Shown here one piece after another: positions 34,592 to 44,699 of a DNA stretch of 64,000 nt. The notes beneath the pieces are model-generated. The model searched no databases. It had not been told where the DNA came from and saw nothing but the letters and a program-made list of their open reading frames with translations. The stretch's first letter is position 1, and each line of letters opens with the position of its first letter. Where the stretch lies: assembly GCF_003544855.1 (NCBI RefSeq), contig NZ_CP032101.1, forward strand, positions 2,356,001 through 2,420,000, read 5' to 3'. The translations under genes were made by a program, and so were the position numbers. The DNA is from Malaciobacter marinus (GTDB lineage: Bacteria; Campylobacterota; Campylobacteria; Campylobacterales; Arcobacteraceae).

Positions 34592-35653
34592 TTATCTAAT
34601 TTTAAGACTCATTAATGCTATTAAATTAGTCATAAATGATATTATCCAAAATCTTACGATGATTTTATTCTCTTTCCAACCTTTTTGTTCAAAATGATGA
34701 TGAATAGGAGCCATAAGAAAAACTCTTTTCTTTCTTAGTTTATATGAACCAACTTGTAATATAACAGATACTGTTTCTAAAACAAAAATAAATCCAATTA
34801 ACAGTAGAAGAATTTCAGATTTTCCAACTATTGCCATATAGCCCATAAAAGCACCAATTGGTAAACTACCACTATCTCCCATAAAAATTTGTGCAGGGTG
34901 CGAGTTATACCACAAAAATGCTATAAGTGAACCAATCATACAAGCACCTAATATTGCAAGTTCACCTGTTAATTTAATATTTGGCAATAGCAAATATGAA
35001 GATAATATTGCATGCCCTGTAATATAAATAATTGTAGATAATGTAAAAAAAGCCAATATTGAAGGAACCGTAGCTAAACCATCTAATCCATCAGTTAAAT
35101 TTACAGCATTTGAAGCAGCAATAATAACTAAAATCCAAAAAAATGTAATATAAAAGCCAATATCAAATAAAGGCAATTTATAAAATGGTGTATAAGTTTC
35201 AGTAGTGTGTCCATATAAATATAAAATTGCTACTATAATAATAGCTGAAACAATTTGCAATAATAGTTTCATTCTTGCAGATAAACCTGCATCATTTTTC
35301 ATATTTGATATTTTTGCATAGTCATCTTTTATTCCAATTAATGAAAAAAGACCTAAAGTAAGTAATCCACCTACCACATAAAAATTATTTAACTTAATAG
35401 TTAAAACTGTAGCAATAATTGTAGAAAATACAAAAACTAAACCACCCATAGTTGGTGTTCCTATTTTTGTTTGATGAGAATCAGGGGCATATTCATAGAT
35501 TGGTTGAGATGCTTTCTTTCCTTTTGCCCACCTAATAAATTTTGGTAAAAAATACATAGTTAAAAAAAATGATATAAAAAAACCTATTCCTGCTCGAACA
35601 GAGATATACTGAAAAATATTAATGTCTAGGTGTCTATAAAACCAGTAAAACAA
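34592..35653 (-). CDS. mraY: phospho-MurNAc-pentapeptide translocase
   Basis: The 353-residue, ten-helix membrane enzyme makes lipid I from UDP-MurNAc-pentapeptide and undecaprenyl phosphate. Family motifs are [44 protein letters not shown] and MAPIHHHFE. The start is TTG at 35653 (no nearby ATG); the family N-terminus aligns well with it. It is divergent from gpmI across 94 bases and upstream of murD. Confidence 0.95.
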   Translation of the reverse strand: MFYWFYRHLDINIFQYISVRAGIGFFISFFLTMYFLPKFIRWAKGKKASQPIYEYAPDSHQTKIGTPTMGGLVFVFSTIIATVLTIKLNNFYVVGGLLTLGLFSLIGIKDDYAKISNMKNDAGLSARMKLLLQIVSAIIIVAILYLYGHTTETYTPFYKLPLFDIGFYITFFWILVIIAASNAVNLTDGLDGLATVPSILAFFTLSTIIYITGHAILSSYLLLPNIKLTGELAILGACMIGSLIAFLWYNSHPAQIFMGDSGSLPIGAFMGYMAIVGKSEILLLLIGFIFVLETVSVILQVGSYKLRKKRVFLMAPIHHHFEQKGWKENKIIVRFWIISFMTNLIALMSLKIR

Positions 35654-35747
35654 AATTAAACCTTAGTTTGGATATAATCGAGCGATTATATTATATATTA
35701 CCAAATATTTAGATAAATTTTTACTTGGAAAATAAAAAAGGTTTGAA

Positions 35748-37223
35748 ATGACACAAAAGACTATTCTTGTAATTACAGATGGAATTGGACACAATAATTC
35801 TGATAAATATAATGCATTTGCAAATGCAAATACTCCCACATATGATTATTTATTTGAAAATGTTCCTTACTCTTTAATTCACACACATGGAAGTTTTGTT
35901 GGACTTCCCAATGGACAAATGGGAAATAGTGAAGTAGGTCATATGACAATTGGTAGTGGTAGAGTTTTATATCAAGATTTAGTAAAAATAAATTTAGCTA
36001 TTAAAGATGATACATTAAAAGATAATGAAATTTTAAAAAATACTATTGAAACTTCAAATGATATTCATCTTCTTGGTTTAGTAAGTGATGGGGGAGTTCA
36101 TTCACATATAAATCATATTATTGAAGTGGCTAAGATTGCATACTCTTTTAATAAAAAAGTTTTTATTCATATAATTACAGATGGAAGAGATGTATCTTTT
36201 AATAGTGCAGAAAAATACATTAAACAAATCAACGCTATATGCAATGAAAATATTATAATTGCTACAATCTCTGGAAGATATTATACAATGGATAGAGACA
36301 ATAGATGGGAAAGAGTAAAAAAAGCTTATGATGCAATGGCATTTGCAAAACCAAAAACTTCAAAAACTATTTTAGATTACTTAGCAAACTCTTATGAAAA
36401 TGAGATTTTTGATGAGTTTATAGAGCCAACTGCATTTGAGTCATTTGAAGGAATCAATAATAATGATGGAATTATTTTTTGTAACTTTAGAAGTGATAGA
36501 ATGAGAGAGATTTCATCTGTTTTTGTAAAAGATGAATTTAATGAATTTGAAAGAAAAAATCTAAATTTAAATTTAGCAACAATGACTCAATATGATAAAA
36601 ACACTCCCATTCCAGTTTTATATCCTAAACAAACACCTAAAAATACCCTTGCAGATGTAATTTCAAGTGCAGGATTAAGTCAACTTCATACAGCAGAAAC
36701 AGAAAAGTACGCTCATGTTACATTCTTTTTTAATGGAGGTGTTGAAGAACCCGTTGAAAATGAAACTAGAGTATTAATCCCTTCACCAAATGTAGCTACA
36801 TATGACTTAAAGCCAGAAATGAGTGCACCAGAAGTTTCAATAACTGTAAGAAAAGCAATGGATGAAAATAATGATTTTATTGTTGTAAATTTTGCAAATG
36901 GTGATATGGTTGGTCATACTGGAATATACGATGCAGCAGTAAAGGCTGTGGAAGCTGTTGATAAAGAGCTTGGTTTAATAATTGAAAAAGCAAAAGAAAA
37001 AGGTTATAATTTAATTTTGACAAGTGATCATGGAAATTGTGAAGAGATGAAAGATAAAGATGGAAAAACATTAACAAATCACACTGTTGGAGATGTGTAT
37101 TGTTTTGTTTTAGCAAATGATGTTTCTAAAGTAAATACAGGAGGATTAAATAATATTGCTCCAACTGTTTTAAAACTTATGAAACTAGAAATTCCAAATG
37201 AAATGGATACTCCATTAATTTAA
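35748..37223 (+). CDS. gpmI: 2,3-bisphosphoglycerate-independent phosphoglycerate mutase
   Basis: The 491-residue two-domain enzyme interconverts 3- and 2-phosphoglycerate in glycolysis and gluconeogenesis using Mn ions. The catalytic Ser lies in GQMGNSEVGHMTIGSGR (about residue 65). Metal-binding residues lie in VSDGGVHSH, DGRDV, NGDMVGHTG and SDHGNCE. The first residues read VITDGIGHN, where most members have LDGWG. It begins a plus-strand run followed 9 bases later by a response regulator. Confidence 0.95.
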   Translation: MTQKTILVITDGIGHNNSDKYNAFANANTPTYDYLFENVPYSLIHTHGSFVGLPNGQMGNSEVGHMTIGSGRVLYQDLVKINLAIKDDTLKDNEILKNTIETSNDIHLLGLVSDGGVHSHINHIIEVAKIAYSFNKKVFIHIITDGRDVSFNSAEKYIKQINAICNENIIIATISGRYYTMDRDNRWERVKKAYDAMAFAKPKTSKTILDYLANSYENEIFDEFIEPTAFESFEGINNNDGIIFCNFRSDRMREISSVFVKDEFNEFERKNLNLNLATMTQYDKNTPIPVLYPKQTPKNTLADVISSAGLSQLHTAETEKYAHVTFFFNGGVEEPVENETRVLIPSPNVATYDLKPEMSAPEVSITVRKAMDENNDFIVVNFANGDMVGHTGIYDAAVKAVEAVDKELGLIIEKAKEKGYNLILTSDHGNCEEMKDKDGKTLTNHTVGDVYCFVLANDVSKVNTGGLNNIAPTVLKLMKLEIPNEMDTPLI

Positions 37224-37232
37224 AGGTATAAA

Positions 37233-37613
37233 ATGGCATTAGATGAAATTAAAGCAGATTTAAAAAAGTTGAATATACTAATAGTTGAAGATGGTAAAGA
37301 TATTATAAATATAATGCATAGAACTTTTAAAATGGTTGTAAACAATATTGACCTAGCTTCCAATGGTAGTGAAGCTTTATTACATTATGATAAAAATAAA
37401 CCTGATTTAATTTTAACTGATATTAGAATGCCTTATATGGATGGAAATGAATTTATCAAAAAATTAAGACAAAAAGATTCTAAAACACCAATAGTAGTTA
37501 TAACAGCATATGAAGAAGAGTTAAAAGAAGAAGATAAAAAATTAGTAAATGCTATATTTTCAAAACCAATTAATTTTATTTCATTAATAAACAAAATAAA
37601 TGAATTAGTATAA
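37233..37613 (+). CDS. single-domain response regulator (CheY-like)
   Basis: The 126-residue protein is only a receiver domain. It has acidic residues in ILIVEDGKD, the phospho-acceptor Asp in LILTDIRMPYMDG, the Thr in VVITAYEEE and the Lys in FSKPI. There is no output domain, so it must act by protein contact or phosphorelay. It lies between gpmI and an orphan ABC ATPase, with 9- and 2-base gaps. No kinase is near, so its partner is unknown. Confidence 0.9.
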   Translation: MALDEIKADLKKLNILIVEDGKDIINIMHRTFKMVVNNIDLASNGSEALLHYDKNKPDLILTDIRMPYMDGNEFIKKLRQKDSKTPIVVITAYEEELKEEDKKLVNAIFSKPINFISLINKINELV

Positions 37614-37615
37614 AG

Positions 37616-38314
37616 ATGTCTAAAATAATAAATATAAATAAACTAAAAATAAAATTAAAAAAAGATACATTATTAGATTTGAATTTTAACATAACAAATA
37701 ACACTGCGTTAATAGGTGAAAGTGGAAGTGGAAAATCATTGACACTAAAAACTATATTAAATCTTCTTCCTCAAAACTTATCTGCAGATTTTGATTATAC
37801 TTCAGATTTTGAATTAAATTATGATAATATTGGTTTTATTCCACAAAATCCTTTTACATCACTTTCACCAATGACAAAAATAAAAAATCAATTTTTTTGT
37901 AAAAAAGAATCAATGCTTTTAGCTTTAAAAAAAGTTGGTCTTGATTCATGGATTTTAGAAAGATTTCCAAACCAATTAAGTGGAGGACAATTGCAAAGAG
38001 TAGTTATAGCAATAGCAATAAGTAAAAAAATAAAACTATTACTTCTTGATGAACCAACAACTGCACTTGATGAAAAAAACAAAAAATTGATAATTGACTT
38101 AATAAAACAATTAGCAAAAGAGTTTAATTTAACATTACTATTTATCACGCATGATATAGCTTCAATTAAAGATTTATGTGAAAATATGATTATTATAAGA
38201 AAAGGTAAGATTGTACAAGATGGAAAAACACAAGAAATCTTACAAAATCCAAATAATGAATATACAAAAACTTTAATTGAATCTAATTTTAAAACTAGAG
38301 AATTTAGGAAATAA
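37616..38314 (+). CDS. ABC transporter ATPase, oligopeptide/nickel-type, orphan
   Basis: The 232-residue ATPase resembles the DppD/OppD/NikD branch. Walker A is GESGSGKS (about 32-39), the Q-loop region is IGFIPQNPFTSLSPM, the signature is LSGGQLQRVVIA, Walker B is LLLLDEP and the switch is ITHD. It is shorter than the usual ~320 residues, lacking the C-terminal oligopeptide-binding extension. No permease or binding protein is next to it. It overlaps no gene but precedes a penicillin-binding protein by one base. The substrate is unknown. Confidence 0.82.
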   Translation: MSKIININKLKIKLKKDTLLDLNFNITNNTALIGESGSGKSLTLKTILNLLPQNLSADFDYTSDFELNYDNIGFIPQNPFTSLSPMTKIKNQFFCKKESMLLALKKVGLDSWILERFPNQLSGGQLQRVVIAIAISKKIKLLLLDEPTTALDEKNKKLIIDLIKQLAKEFNLTLLFITHDIASIKDLCENMIIIRKGKIVQDGKTQEILQNPNNEYTKTLIESNFKTREFRK

Positions 38315-38315
38315 T

Positions 38316-40319
38316 ATGAAATATATTTTGAGCTTTTTTACAATAATAGGACTTGCAATTTGTGCATGGCTATTGTATTTGTATTCACATATAAGATTTG
38401 AGCTTGACAAAGTGATTAATTACAATCCAAGATTAACAACACAAATTTTTGATAAAGATGGAAAATTAATTTCAAACTTATTTTCAAAAGAGAATAGATT
38501 ATATGTAAACTATGATGAAATACCTGCAAGAGTAATTGAAGGATTAGTTGCTATTGAAGATACACATTTTTTTGAACATAATGGAATAAATCTTGATGCA
38601 ATAAGTCGTGCAATAATAAAAGATATTAAAGCTGGAGCATTAGTTGAGGGAGCTAGTACGCTTACACAACAACTTATAAAAACATTAATATTAACAAGAG
38701 AAAAGAAAATAATCAGGAAAATCAAAGAGGTTTTACTTGCCTTAAAACTTGAAACAGTTCTTTCAAAAGAAGAGATTTTAGAAAGATATTTAAACCAAGT
38801 CTATTTTGGTCATGGTTATTATGGTATAAAAACAGCAGCAAGAGGTTATTTTAATAAAGAGTTATATGAACTAAACTTAAAAGAGATTGCCATATTAGTG
38901 GGACTTCCACGAGCTCCAAGCTTTTATGATCCCACTAGAAATTTAAAATTTTCATTAGCAAGAGCAAATCAAGTTATACAAAGAATGAATACATTAGGAT
39001 GGATAAACGCTAAAGAGTATGAAGAAGCTATGAAAAGTACTCCTAAAATATATGATAAAACACTTACTCAAAATAAAGCACCATATATAGTTGATTATGT
39101 ATTAAAAACATTAAAAGATGAAGTTAAAGATATAAAAACAGGTGGTTATGAAATAAATCTAACACTTGATTTAGACGCACAAAGAATTGCAAAAGAAGGA
39201 CTTAATAAAGCACATGAAAAGATTTTAAAAAGAGATGAATATTTTAGAAACTTAAATAAAAAAAGAGGCATTGAAAAAGAGTATGATGAAAAAGGCAATG
39301 AATTAAGTGAAGATAGATTTGTAAAAAATTTAAATGGTTCATTTATATCAATGGAAAATAATACAGGAAAAATATTAGCAATGGTAGGAGGTCTTAATTA
39401 TAAAGATTCCAATTTTAATAGAGTAGTTCAAAGTAAAAGACAAGCAGGTTCTGCAATCAAACCATTTATCTATCAAGCTGCTTTAAATATGGGATATTCA
39501 CCTGCAACAAAAATTGCTGATATTAGTAGAACATATGAATATAAAGTTGAAGATTCAGATGAAACAAAAAAATGGAAACCAAAAAATTATGGAGGAAGAT
39601 ATAAAGGTTTAATTAGCTTAAGAGAAGCATTACTTTATTCAAGAAACCTTGCAACAATTAATCTAGTAACAGATATTGGAATTGATATAGTTTATAATAC
39701 TTTAAAGGATTATGGATTCAAGAATATGCCTTATGATTTAACAATAACATTAGGCTCATTTGTTATTTCTCCATTTGAATTATCACAAGCTTACTCAATT
39801 ATTTCAAATAATGGTACAGAAGTTAAACCTTATATAATTAATTCAATAAAAAATAGAAATGGAACAATTATTAATTTTGAACCAGAAAAAAGATATGTTA
39901 TCAGCCCAGAACAAGCATTTTTGACAAAAGATATAATGCATGATACAGTAATAAGGGGGACAGGGAAAAGATCAAAAGTTAAAGGACTTGACCTTGCTGG
40001 AAAAACTGGAACAACAAATAATAATATCGACGCTTGGTTTTGTGGCTTTTCACCATCTATTCAAACAATTGTATGGTTTGGAAATGACAATAATGTACCA
40101 ATGAGAAGAAGTGAAACAGGTGGTATTGCGGCAATTCCAGCATTTAAATATTTCTATAAAAACTACTTAAAACTCCATCCAGAAATAAAAAGAGAGTTTG
40201 AAAAACCTGATGGAGTAAGAACTTCTATTATTAATGGTAAAAAAGAGTATTATACTAACACATCAAAATTGCCTACTAACTCAATTGATATTCCAAAAGA
40301 AAATCAGATACAATTTTAA
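38316..40319 (+). CDS. class A penicillin-binding protein 1A
   Basis: The ATG at 38316 follows AGGAAATAAT and is one base past the stop of the ATPase gene. An in-frame upstream start at 38277 would lie within that gene. The 667-residue protein has one N-terminal membrane helix. Its glycosyltransferase domain holds EDTHFFEHNG with the catalytic Glu and GASTLTQQL. A transpeptidase domain carries SAIK (active Ser, in RQAGSAIKPF), YSRN and KTGT. It polymerises and cross-links peptidoglycan in the periplasm. Confidence 0.93.
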   Translation: MKYILSFFTIIGLAICAWLLYLYSHIRFELDKVINYNPRLTTQIFDKDGKLISNLFSKENRLYVNYDEIPARVIEGLVAIEDTHFFEHNGINLDAISRAIIKDIKAGALVEGASTLTQQLIKTLILTREKKIIRKIKEVLLALKLETVLSKEEILERYLNQVYFGHGYYGIKTAARGYFNKELYELNLKEIAILVGLPRAPSFYDPTRNLKFSLARANQVIQRMNTLGWINAKEYEEAMKSTPKIYDKTLTQNKAPYIVDYVLKTLKDEVKDIKTGGYEINLTLDLDAQRIAKEGLNKAHEKILKRDEYFRNLNKKRGIEKEYDEKGNELSEDRFVKNLNGSFISMENNTGKILAMVGGLNYKDSNFNRVVQSKRQAGSAIKPFIYQAALNMGYSPATKIADISRTYEYKVEDSDETKKWKPKNYGGRYKGLISLREALLYSRNLATINLVTDIGIDIVYNTLKDYGFKNMPYDLTITLGSFVISPFELSQAYSIISNNGTEVKPYIINSIKNRNGTIINFEPEKRYVISPEQAFLTKDIMHDTVIRGTGKRSKVKGLDLAGKTGTTNNNIDAWFCGFSPSIQTIVWFGNDNNVPMRRSETGGIAAIPAFKYFYKNYLKLHPEIKREFEKPDGVRTSIINGKKEYYTNTSKLPTNSIDIPKENQIQF

Positions 40320-40329
40320 TAAAAAAAAA

Positions 40330-40354
40330 GGCTTGAAAGTTAAACTTTCAAGCC
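40330..40354. terminator. bidirectional terminator between PBP1A and glnA
   Basis: GGCTTGAAAGTT and AACTTTCAAGCC form a 12-base-pair stem with a 1-base centre. It has an A run before it and a T run after it, so it serves the two convergent genes. Confidence 0.88.
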
Positions 40355-40382
40355 TTTTATCTTTTATATTTTTTATTTTTTA

Positions 40383-41810
40383 TTAACAAGAGTATGTTGA
40401 TTTAAATTCAAATGCTGTTGGTCTAGCTTCGTCTGGCCAAACTTGAGTTTCAAATTTATAATGTTGATAAATATCAATCATATCTTGAGTAAATACTGGT
40501 TGTAAGAACTCATTATCTCTAATTAACGCTTCTAGTGATCCTCTTAAAGTATGTGGCATTTGAGGAATTTTTCTTTGTCTAATTTCATCTAAAGACAGTT
40601 CATATAAATCATCATCCATTGGACCAATAGGTTCATATTTATTTTTGATACCATCTAAACCTGCACATAACATTGCAGCAAAAGCTAAATATGGACAAGC
40701 AGTTGAGTCTGGGAATCTCATTTCAATTCTTGTTGCTTTTTCACCAGCTCCATAAGGTATTCTACAAGAAGCTGATCTGTTTTGTGAAGAATAAGTTAAA
40801 ATTGATGGTGCTTCAAATCCTGGAACTAATCTTTTGTAAGAGTTTGTTGATGGGTTTGTAAATGCTGCAACTGCTCTTGCATGTTTAAAAATTCCCCCAA
40901 CATAATGTCTAGCCATTTCTGAAAGGTTACCATACTCACCCTCTTTGTAAAATAAGTTTTTCCCATCTTTCCAAATTGATTGATGAACATGCATTCCATT
41001 TCCATTATCACCAAATAATGGTTTTGGCATAAATGTTGCAGATTTACCATTTAAATGTGCTACCATTTTTACAACATATTTATACTTTTGTACATTATCT
41101 GCTGCTTCAATTAAATCTCCAAATACAATTCCAATTTCACCTTGACCTTGTGCAACTTCATGGTGTCCAAGTACTACTTCAAGTCCAACTTGCTTTAATA
41201 CTTGCATCATTTCAGCTCTTAAATCAACCATAGAATCAGTTGGTTGAACTGGGAAATATCCACCTTTTGTTCTTGGTCTATGACCTGTGTTTCCTACTTC
41301 GTAATCTGTATCATCAGACCAACATCCCTCTTCTGTATCAACTCTATAATAAGATTCATTAATGTCATCTCTAATTTTTACATCATCAAATACAAAGAAT
41401 TCATTTTCTGGTCCAAAGTAAGCTACATCACCAGCACCTGACTCACTTAGATGAGTTAATGCTTTTTTAGCAATAGATCTTGGACATTTTTCATACATTT
41501 GGCTTTTATAAATATCATAAACATCACAAATTACAATAATTGTTGGATCTGCTGTAAATGGATCTAAAAATGCAGTATCTACATCTGGCTTTAAAATCAT
41601 ATCTGATTTATTAATTGGTTGCCATGCATCAACTGATGAACCATCAAAAGGCATTCCACTTTCTAATTGTTCTGCTGTTACTGCATCCATCATATATGTA
41701 AGGTGATGCCACATACCTTTCATGTCTGAAAATCTAAAATCAACAAATTCTACTTCATTTTCTTTACAAAAATCAAAAAATTCTTCTGTATTGTTTACAA
41801 ACTTACCCAT
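40383..41810 (-). CDS. glnA: glutamine synthetase, type I
   Basis: The 475-residue enzyme condenses ammonia with glutamate. Motifs include MPFDGSSV (about residue 53), [10 protein letters not shown] with metal-binding Glu, [15 protein letters not shown] and [16 protein letters not shown]. Near the C-terminus [11 protein letters not shown] keeps a Tyr where beta-type enzymes are adenylylated, so adenylylation is possible. It has no close partner and is convergent with PBP1A. No GlnK/AmtB or NtrC site was seen beside it. Confidence 0.97.
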   Translation of the reverse strand: MGKFVNNTEEFFDFCKENEVEFVDFRFSDMKGMWHHLTYMMDAVTAEQLESGMPFDGSSVDAWQPINKSDMILKPDVDTAFLDPFTADPTIIVICDVYDIYKSQMYEKCPRSIAKKALTHLSESGAGDVAYFGPENEFFVFDDVKIRDDINESYYRVDTEEGCWSDDTDYEVGNTGHRPRTKGGYFPVQPTDSMVDLRAEMMQVLKQVGLEVVLGHHEVAQGQGEIGIVFGDLIEAADNVQKYKYVVKMVAHLNGKSATFMPKPLFGDNGNGMHVHQSIWKDGKNLFYKEGEYGNLSEMARHYVGGIFKHARAVAAFTNPSTNSYKRLVPGFEAPSILTYSSQNRSASCRIPYGAGEKATRIEMRFPDSTACPYLAFAAMLCAGLDGIKNKYEPIGPMDDDLYELSLDEIRQRKIPQMPHTLRGSLEALIRDNEFLQPVFTQDMIDIYQHYKFETQVWPDEARPTAFEFKSTYSC

Positions 41811-41914
41811 GTTTATAGCTCCTTAATTATTATTATATTCATTGTATCAAAATAAAGAAAAAAGAAAATAAATTAATTGTATATTTTTTATACAGTTTGA
41901 TATTTTTTAAACCC

Positions 41915-42715
41915 TTAAAAATCTACAAATAATTTTTCTCTTTGCCTAAAAACTGTACATTTAGTGTATCCAATACTTTTTGCAAGCAAGACTACCTCAT
42001 CATAAGCATATCCAATTTGATCAACTGCATGTGCATCTGAACTAAAAGTAATATCAATATCTAATTCATAAGCTAATTGAAGTAACTCCACACATGGATA
42101 TTGTTCTTTAATTGGTTTTCTAAAACCTGCTGCATTTATCTCTATTGTCATATTTGATTTCTTGATTTGTTTTAATGCTTCTAATGCTATTAATTTTATA
42201 TCTTTTGTTGGTAAAAACTTAAATACCTTAATCAAATCTAAATGTCCAACAATATCAAAATGACCTGTTTTAGCCAATAATCTTATTGCTTCAAAATAAT
42301 CAATCCATATTAAATCAATATCTTTATTTTTATATTTTCCTATAAACTCTGGATTATCAAATCCCCAAGGTGTATTTTCATTTTTTGATTCTAAGAAATG
42401 TACAGAACCTATAAGATAATCAACTTTTGAACTTAATATTTCATCAAGAATAGGAATACTTTGCATGAAGTCAACTTCATATCCAAGAAGTATATTAATA
42501 TCATTAATATATTTTTCTTTATAATATTTAATTGTTGTTTCATAAAACTCTTTTTCAGTAAGTTTCATTCTATACTTTTCATCAAAATTCATAGGAGCAT
42601 GTTCTGTAAAACCATAGTAATCAATTTTTAATTCTATTGCTCTTTTTATAAAATCTTCTACACTTCCTTGTGCATGATTACATAAAATAGTATGATTATG
42701 TAAATCTACTCTCAT
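41915..42715 (-). CDS. PHP-family histidinol-phosphatase
   Basis: The 266-residue protein has PHP metal motifs: DLHNHTILCNHAQG, GFTEHAP, GSVHFLE, DIVGHLDL, MTIEINAAG and FSSDAHAVDQIG. This is the pattern of HisJ/HisK-type histidinol-phosphate phosphatases, which act in histidine synthesis. It is translationally coupled by a 4-base overlap to the upstream diguanylate cyclase gene, an unexpected partner. Another PHP phosphoesterase function cannot be excluded. Confidence 0.85.
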   Translation of the reverse strand: MRVDLHNHTILCNHAQGSVEDFIKRAIELKIDYYGFTEHAPMNFDEKYRMKLTEKEFYETTIKYYKEKYINDINILLGYEVDFMQSIPILDEILSSKVDYLIGSVHFLESKNENTPWGFDNPEFIGKYKNKDIDLIWIDYFEAIRLLAKTGHFDIVGHLDLIKVFKFLPTKDIKLIALEALKQIKKSNMTIEINAAGFRKPIKEQYPCVELLQLAYELDIDITFSSDAHAVDQIGYAYDEVVLLAKSIGYTKCTVFRQREKLFVDF

Positions 42716-43962
42716 TTTCTATACCTTATTTGATTTCTTCCTGCATCTTTTGCTTTATATAATTCTTTATCAGCATTTTGCAACATTTCATCTAAAGAAT
42801 TACATAAAGTAAAACTACAACCAATTGATACAGTAAATGTTAATTTATGTATTCCTAAATCTATAGTATGATTTTCAAACTCATCTTTTATCAATTCAAG
42901 CTTTGATAATATCTCTTCTTCATCAGTTTTATGAAATAAGATACAAAACTCTTCTCCACCTAATCTAACTAACATTTCATTATTGTATAAAAATTGATTT
43001 AAAATTTTTGAAACTTCTTTTATTGCTATGTCACCTATATCATGTCCATATGTATCATTTATATATTTAAATTTATCAATATCTAATAATGCAATAGCAA
43101 GTTTCTCTTTTTTCTCTTTAGCTTTTTCATAAAGAGTTAATCCTTTACTAAAAAGATATCTTCTATTATACATATTTGTTAAAAAATCTTTATTTGCCCT
43201 ATTTCTTAATTCATCAAAAAGTTCAATAAGTTCTAAGTTAGCTCCAAGTCTTACAAAAAGTTCTTCTTGAGTAAAGCCTTTATATAAAAAATCATTTGCT
43301 CCATACTTTAAAAATTTTGAAGCAGTATTTTTATCCTTTACTGCGGATGTAACAATAATTGACAACTCATCTTTATTATATTTTTTTCTAATGTGTCTTA
43401 CTAAATCTAAACCATTCATATATGGCATTAAATAATCAGTAAGTAAAAGTTTAATATCTCTATTCTCTTCAAGTATTTCTAGTGCTTCTAAACCATTAGT
43501 AGCAGTAAAAACATTTAATCTATATTTTTCAATTAATGATTTTGTTGTTTCTAAAAAAGTATTAGAATCATCCACTAGTAATACTTTAGCTTTTTCATTT
43601 TTAATAACTCTATTTATAACTGACAGTGCATATTTAAAAGAGTACATTCCATCTTTTACCACATAATCAACAATATTCTTACTTCTATTTTTTATTTCAT
43701 CTTCTACAAGTGTAGAACCTGTAAGAATAATTATAGGGATATTAAACTTTGCTACAAAATCTACAATTTCACCATTTTCACTATCTGGTAAACCTAAATC
43801 TAATAAAGCAACATCAAATTTCCCTTTATACTCAAGTAAAATTTTTGCACACTCTTTTACAGATGAACCAAGAACAGTTTTATATCCAAACTGTTCTTTT
43901 ATCATAAGACTTAAACTACTTGCAACTGATTTGCTATCTTCAATAATTAAGATTCTTTTCAT
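42712..43962 (-). CDS. dual-receiver diguanylate cyclase (REC-REC-GGDEF)
   Basis: This 416-residue cytoplasmic regulator has two receivers. The first (1-120) has IIEDSKSVASS, ALLDLGLPDS and a VDYVVKDG end; the second (125-245) has LLVDDSNTF, LLLTDYLMP and TSAVKDK. A GGDEF domain follows (250-416) with MYNRRYL, DIDKFKYINDTYGHDIGD and LGGEEF. The RxxD inhibitory site expected five residues before GGEEF is replaced by NNEM, so product inhibition there is probably lost. It should make c-di-GMP on phosphorylation. No kinase is nearby. Confidence 0.9.
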   Translation of the reverse strand: MKRILIIEDSKSVASSLSLMIKEQFGYKTVLGSSVKECAKILLEYKGKFDVALLDLGLPDSENGEIVDFVAKFNIPIIILTGSTLVEDEIKNRSKNIVDYVVKDGMYSFKYALSVINRVIKNEKAKVLLVDDSNTFLETTKSLIEKYRLNVFTATNGLEALEILEENRDIKLLLTDYLMPYMNGLDLVRHIRKKYNKDELSIIVTSAVKDKNTASKFLKYGANDFLYKGFTQEELFVRLGANLELIELFDELRNRANKDFLTNMYNRRYLFSKGLTLYEKAKEKKEKLAIALLDIDKFKYINDTYGHDIGDIAIKEVSKILNQFLYNNEMLVRLGGEEFCILFHKTDEEEILSKLELIKDEFENHTIDLGIHKLTFTVSIGCSFTLCNSLDEMLQNADKELYKAKDAGRNQIRYRK

Positions 43963-43964
43963 AA

Positions 43965-44408
43965 TTAATTCAACAAACCAGCACCATCTATTGGAGTACT
44001 TCTATCTTCTGCATAAACTCTTTTTCCATCTTTTATGTCATATTTCCAAATAGGAGCATTTGCTTTAAAATCCTCAACAAATTCATCAATCATTTCAAGA
44101 GCTACTCTTCTTTTTGGAGAACATACAGCAGCAATATATGAACTAGTATGATTTAAAACATCACCCTTGCTATGTGCCATAAGAACTATTGCATTTTTTT
44201 CACTTGCTTTTTTCTGCCATGAATCAAACCATGATTTTAAGATTGGTTCATAAATATCAAAAGACAAACCTTCAATATTATCTTCATCTCTTACTACACC
44301 TACAAAAGTAATAATCGCTCCATAATTAGAGTTTCTAAATTCATCGTACCAAGAATTTGTTATACTTTCAACAGGTAAACTACCCTCAAATAATTGCAAA
44401 TTCTGCAT
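43965..44408 (-). CDS. moaE: molybdopterin synthase large subunit MoaE
   Basis: This 147-residue protein has the family patterns GAIITFVGVVRDED, VCSPKRRVALEMIDEF and NAPIWKYDIKDGKRVYAED with the catalytic lysines. With MoaD it inserts sulfur to form the molybdopterin dithiolene. It starts 3 bases after moaD. The cofactor is needed by the TorA-like reductase in this window. The moaE stop lies 2 bases before the diguanylate cyclase start. Confidence 0.92.
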   Translation of the reverse strand: MQNLQLFEGSLPVESITNSWYDEFRNSNYGAIITFVGVVRDEDNIEGLSFDIYEPILKSWFDSWQKKASEKNAIVLMAHSKGDVLNHTSSYIAAVCSPKRRVALEMIDEFVEDFKANAPIWKYDIKDGKRVYAEDRSTPIDGAGLLN

Positions 44409-44411
44409 TTC

Positions 44412-44633
44412 TCACCCACCACATACAGGAGGTAATAAAGAGATTTTATCTCCATCATTCAAAGTCATATCTTTTGAAGAAACAAGTGTATCATTTACAG
44501 CAACTGCACATTTTTCTAGCCATAAGCTAATTTTTTCATCATCTTTTAATATTTCACTTAATTGTGATAAATTTGAAATATCTAAATTTATTTTTTCTTT
44601 ATTTATAGGTCCTAAGAATTCTACTTCAACCAT
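44412..44633 (-). CDS. moaD: molybdopterin synthase sulfur-carrier MoaD
   Basis: This is a 73-residue ubiquitin-like protein. It ends in LLPPVCGG, whose double glycine is thiocarboxylated, and it has the LNDGDKISL segment typical of MoaD. It lies immediately before moaE. The promoter must be in the 66-base spacer shared with the divergent mqnA gene. Confidence 0.92.
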   Translation of the reverse strand: MVEVEFLGPINKEKINLDISNLSQLSEILKDDEKISLWLEKCAVAVNDTLVSSKDMTLNDGDKISLLPPVCGG

Positions 44634-44699
44634 TTTAACCCCTTATTTACCAATTTTTTAATATTATATCTAAAATAATTTAATTTTTAGGAAAAGAAA

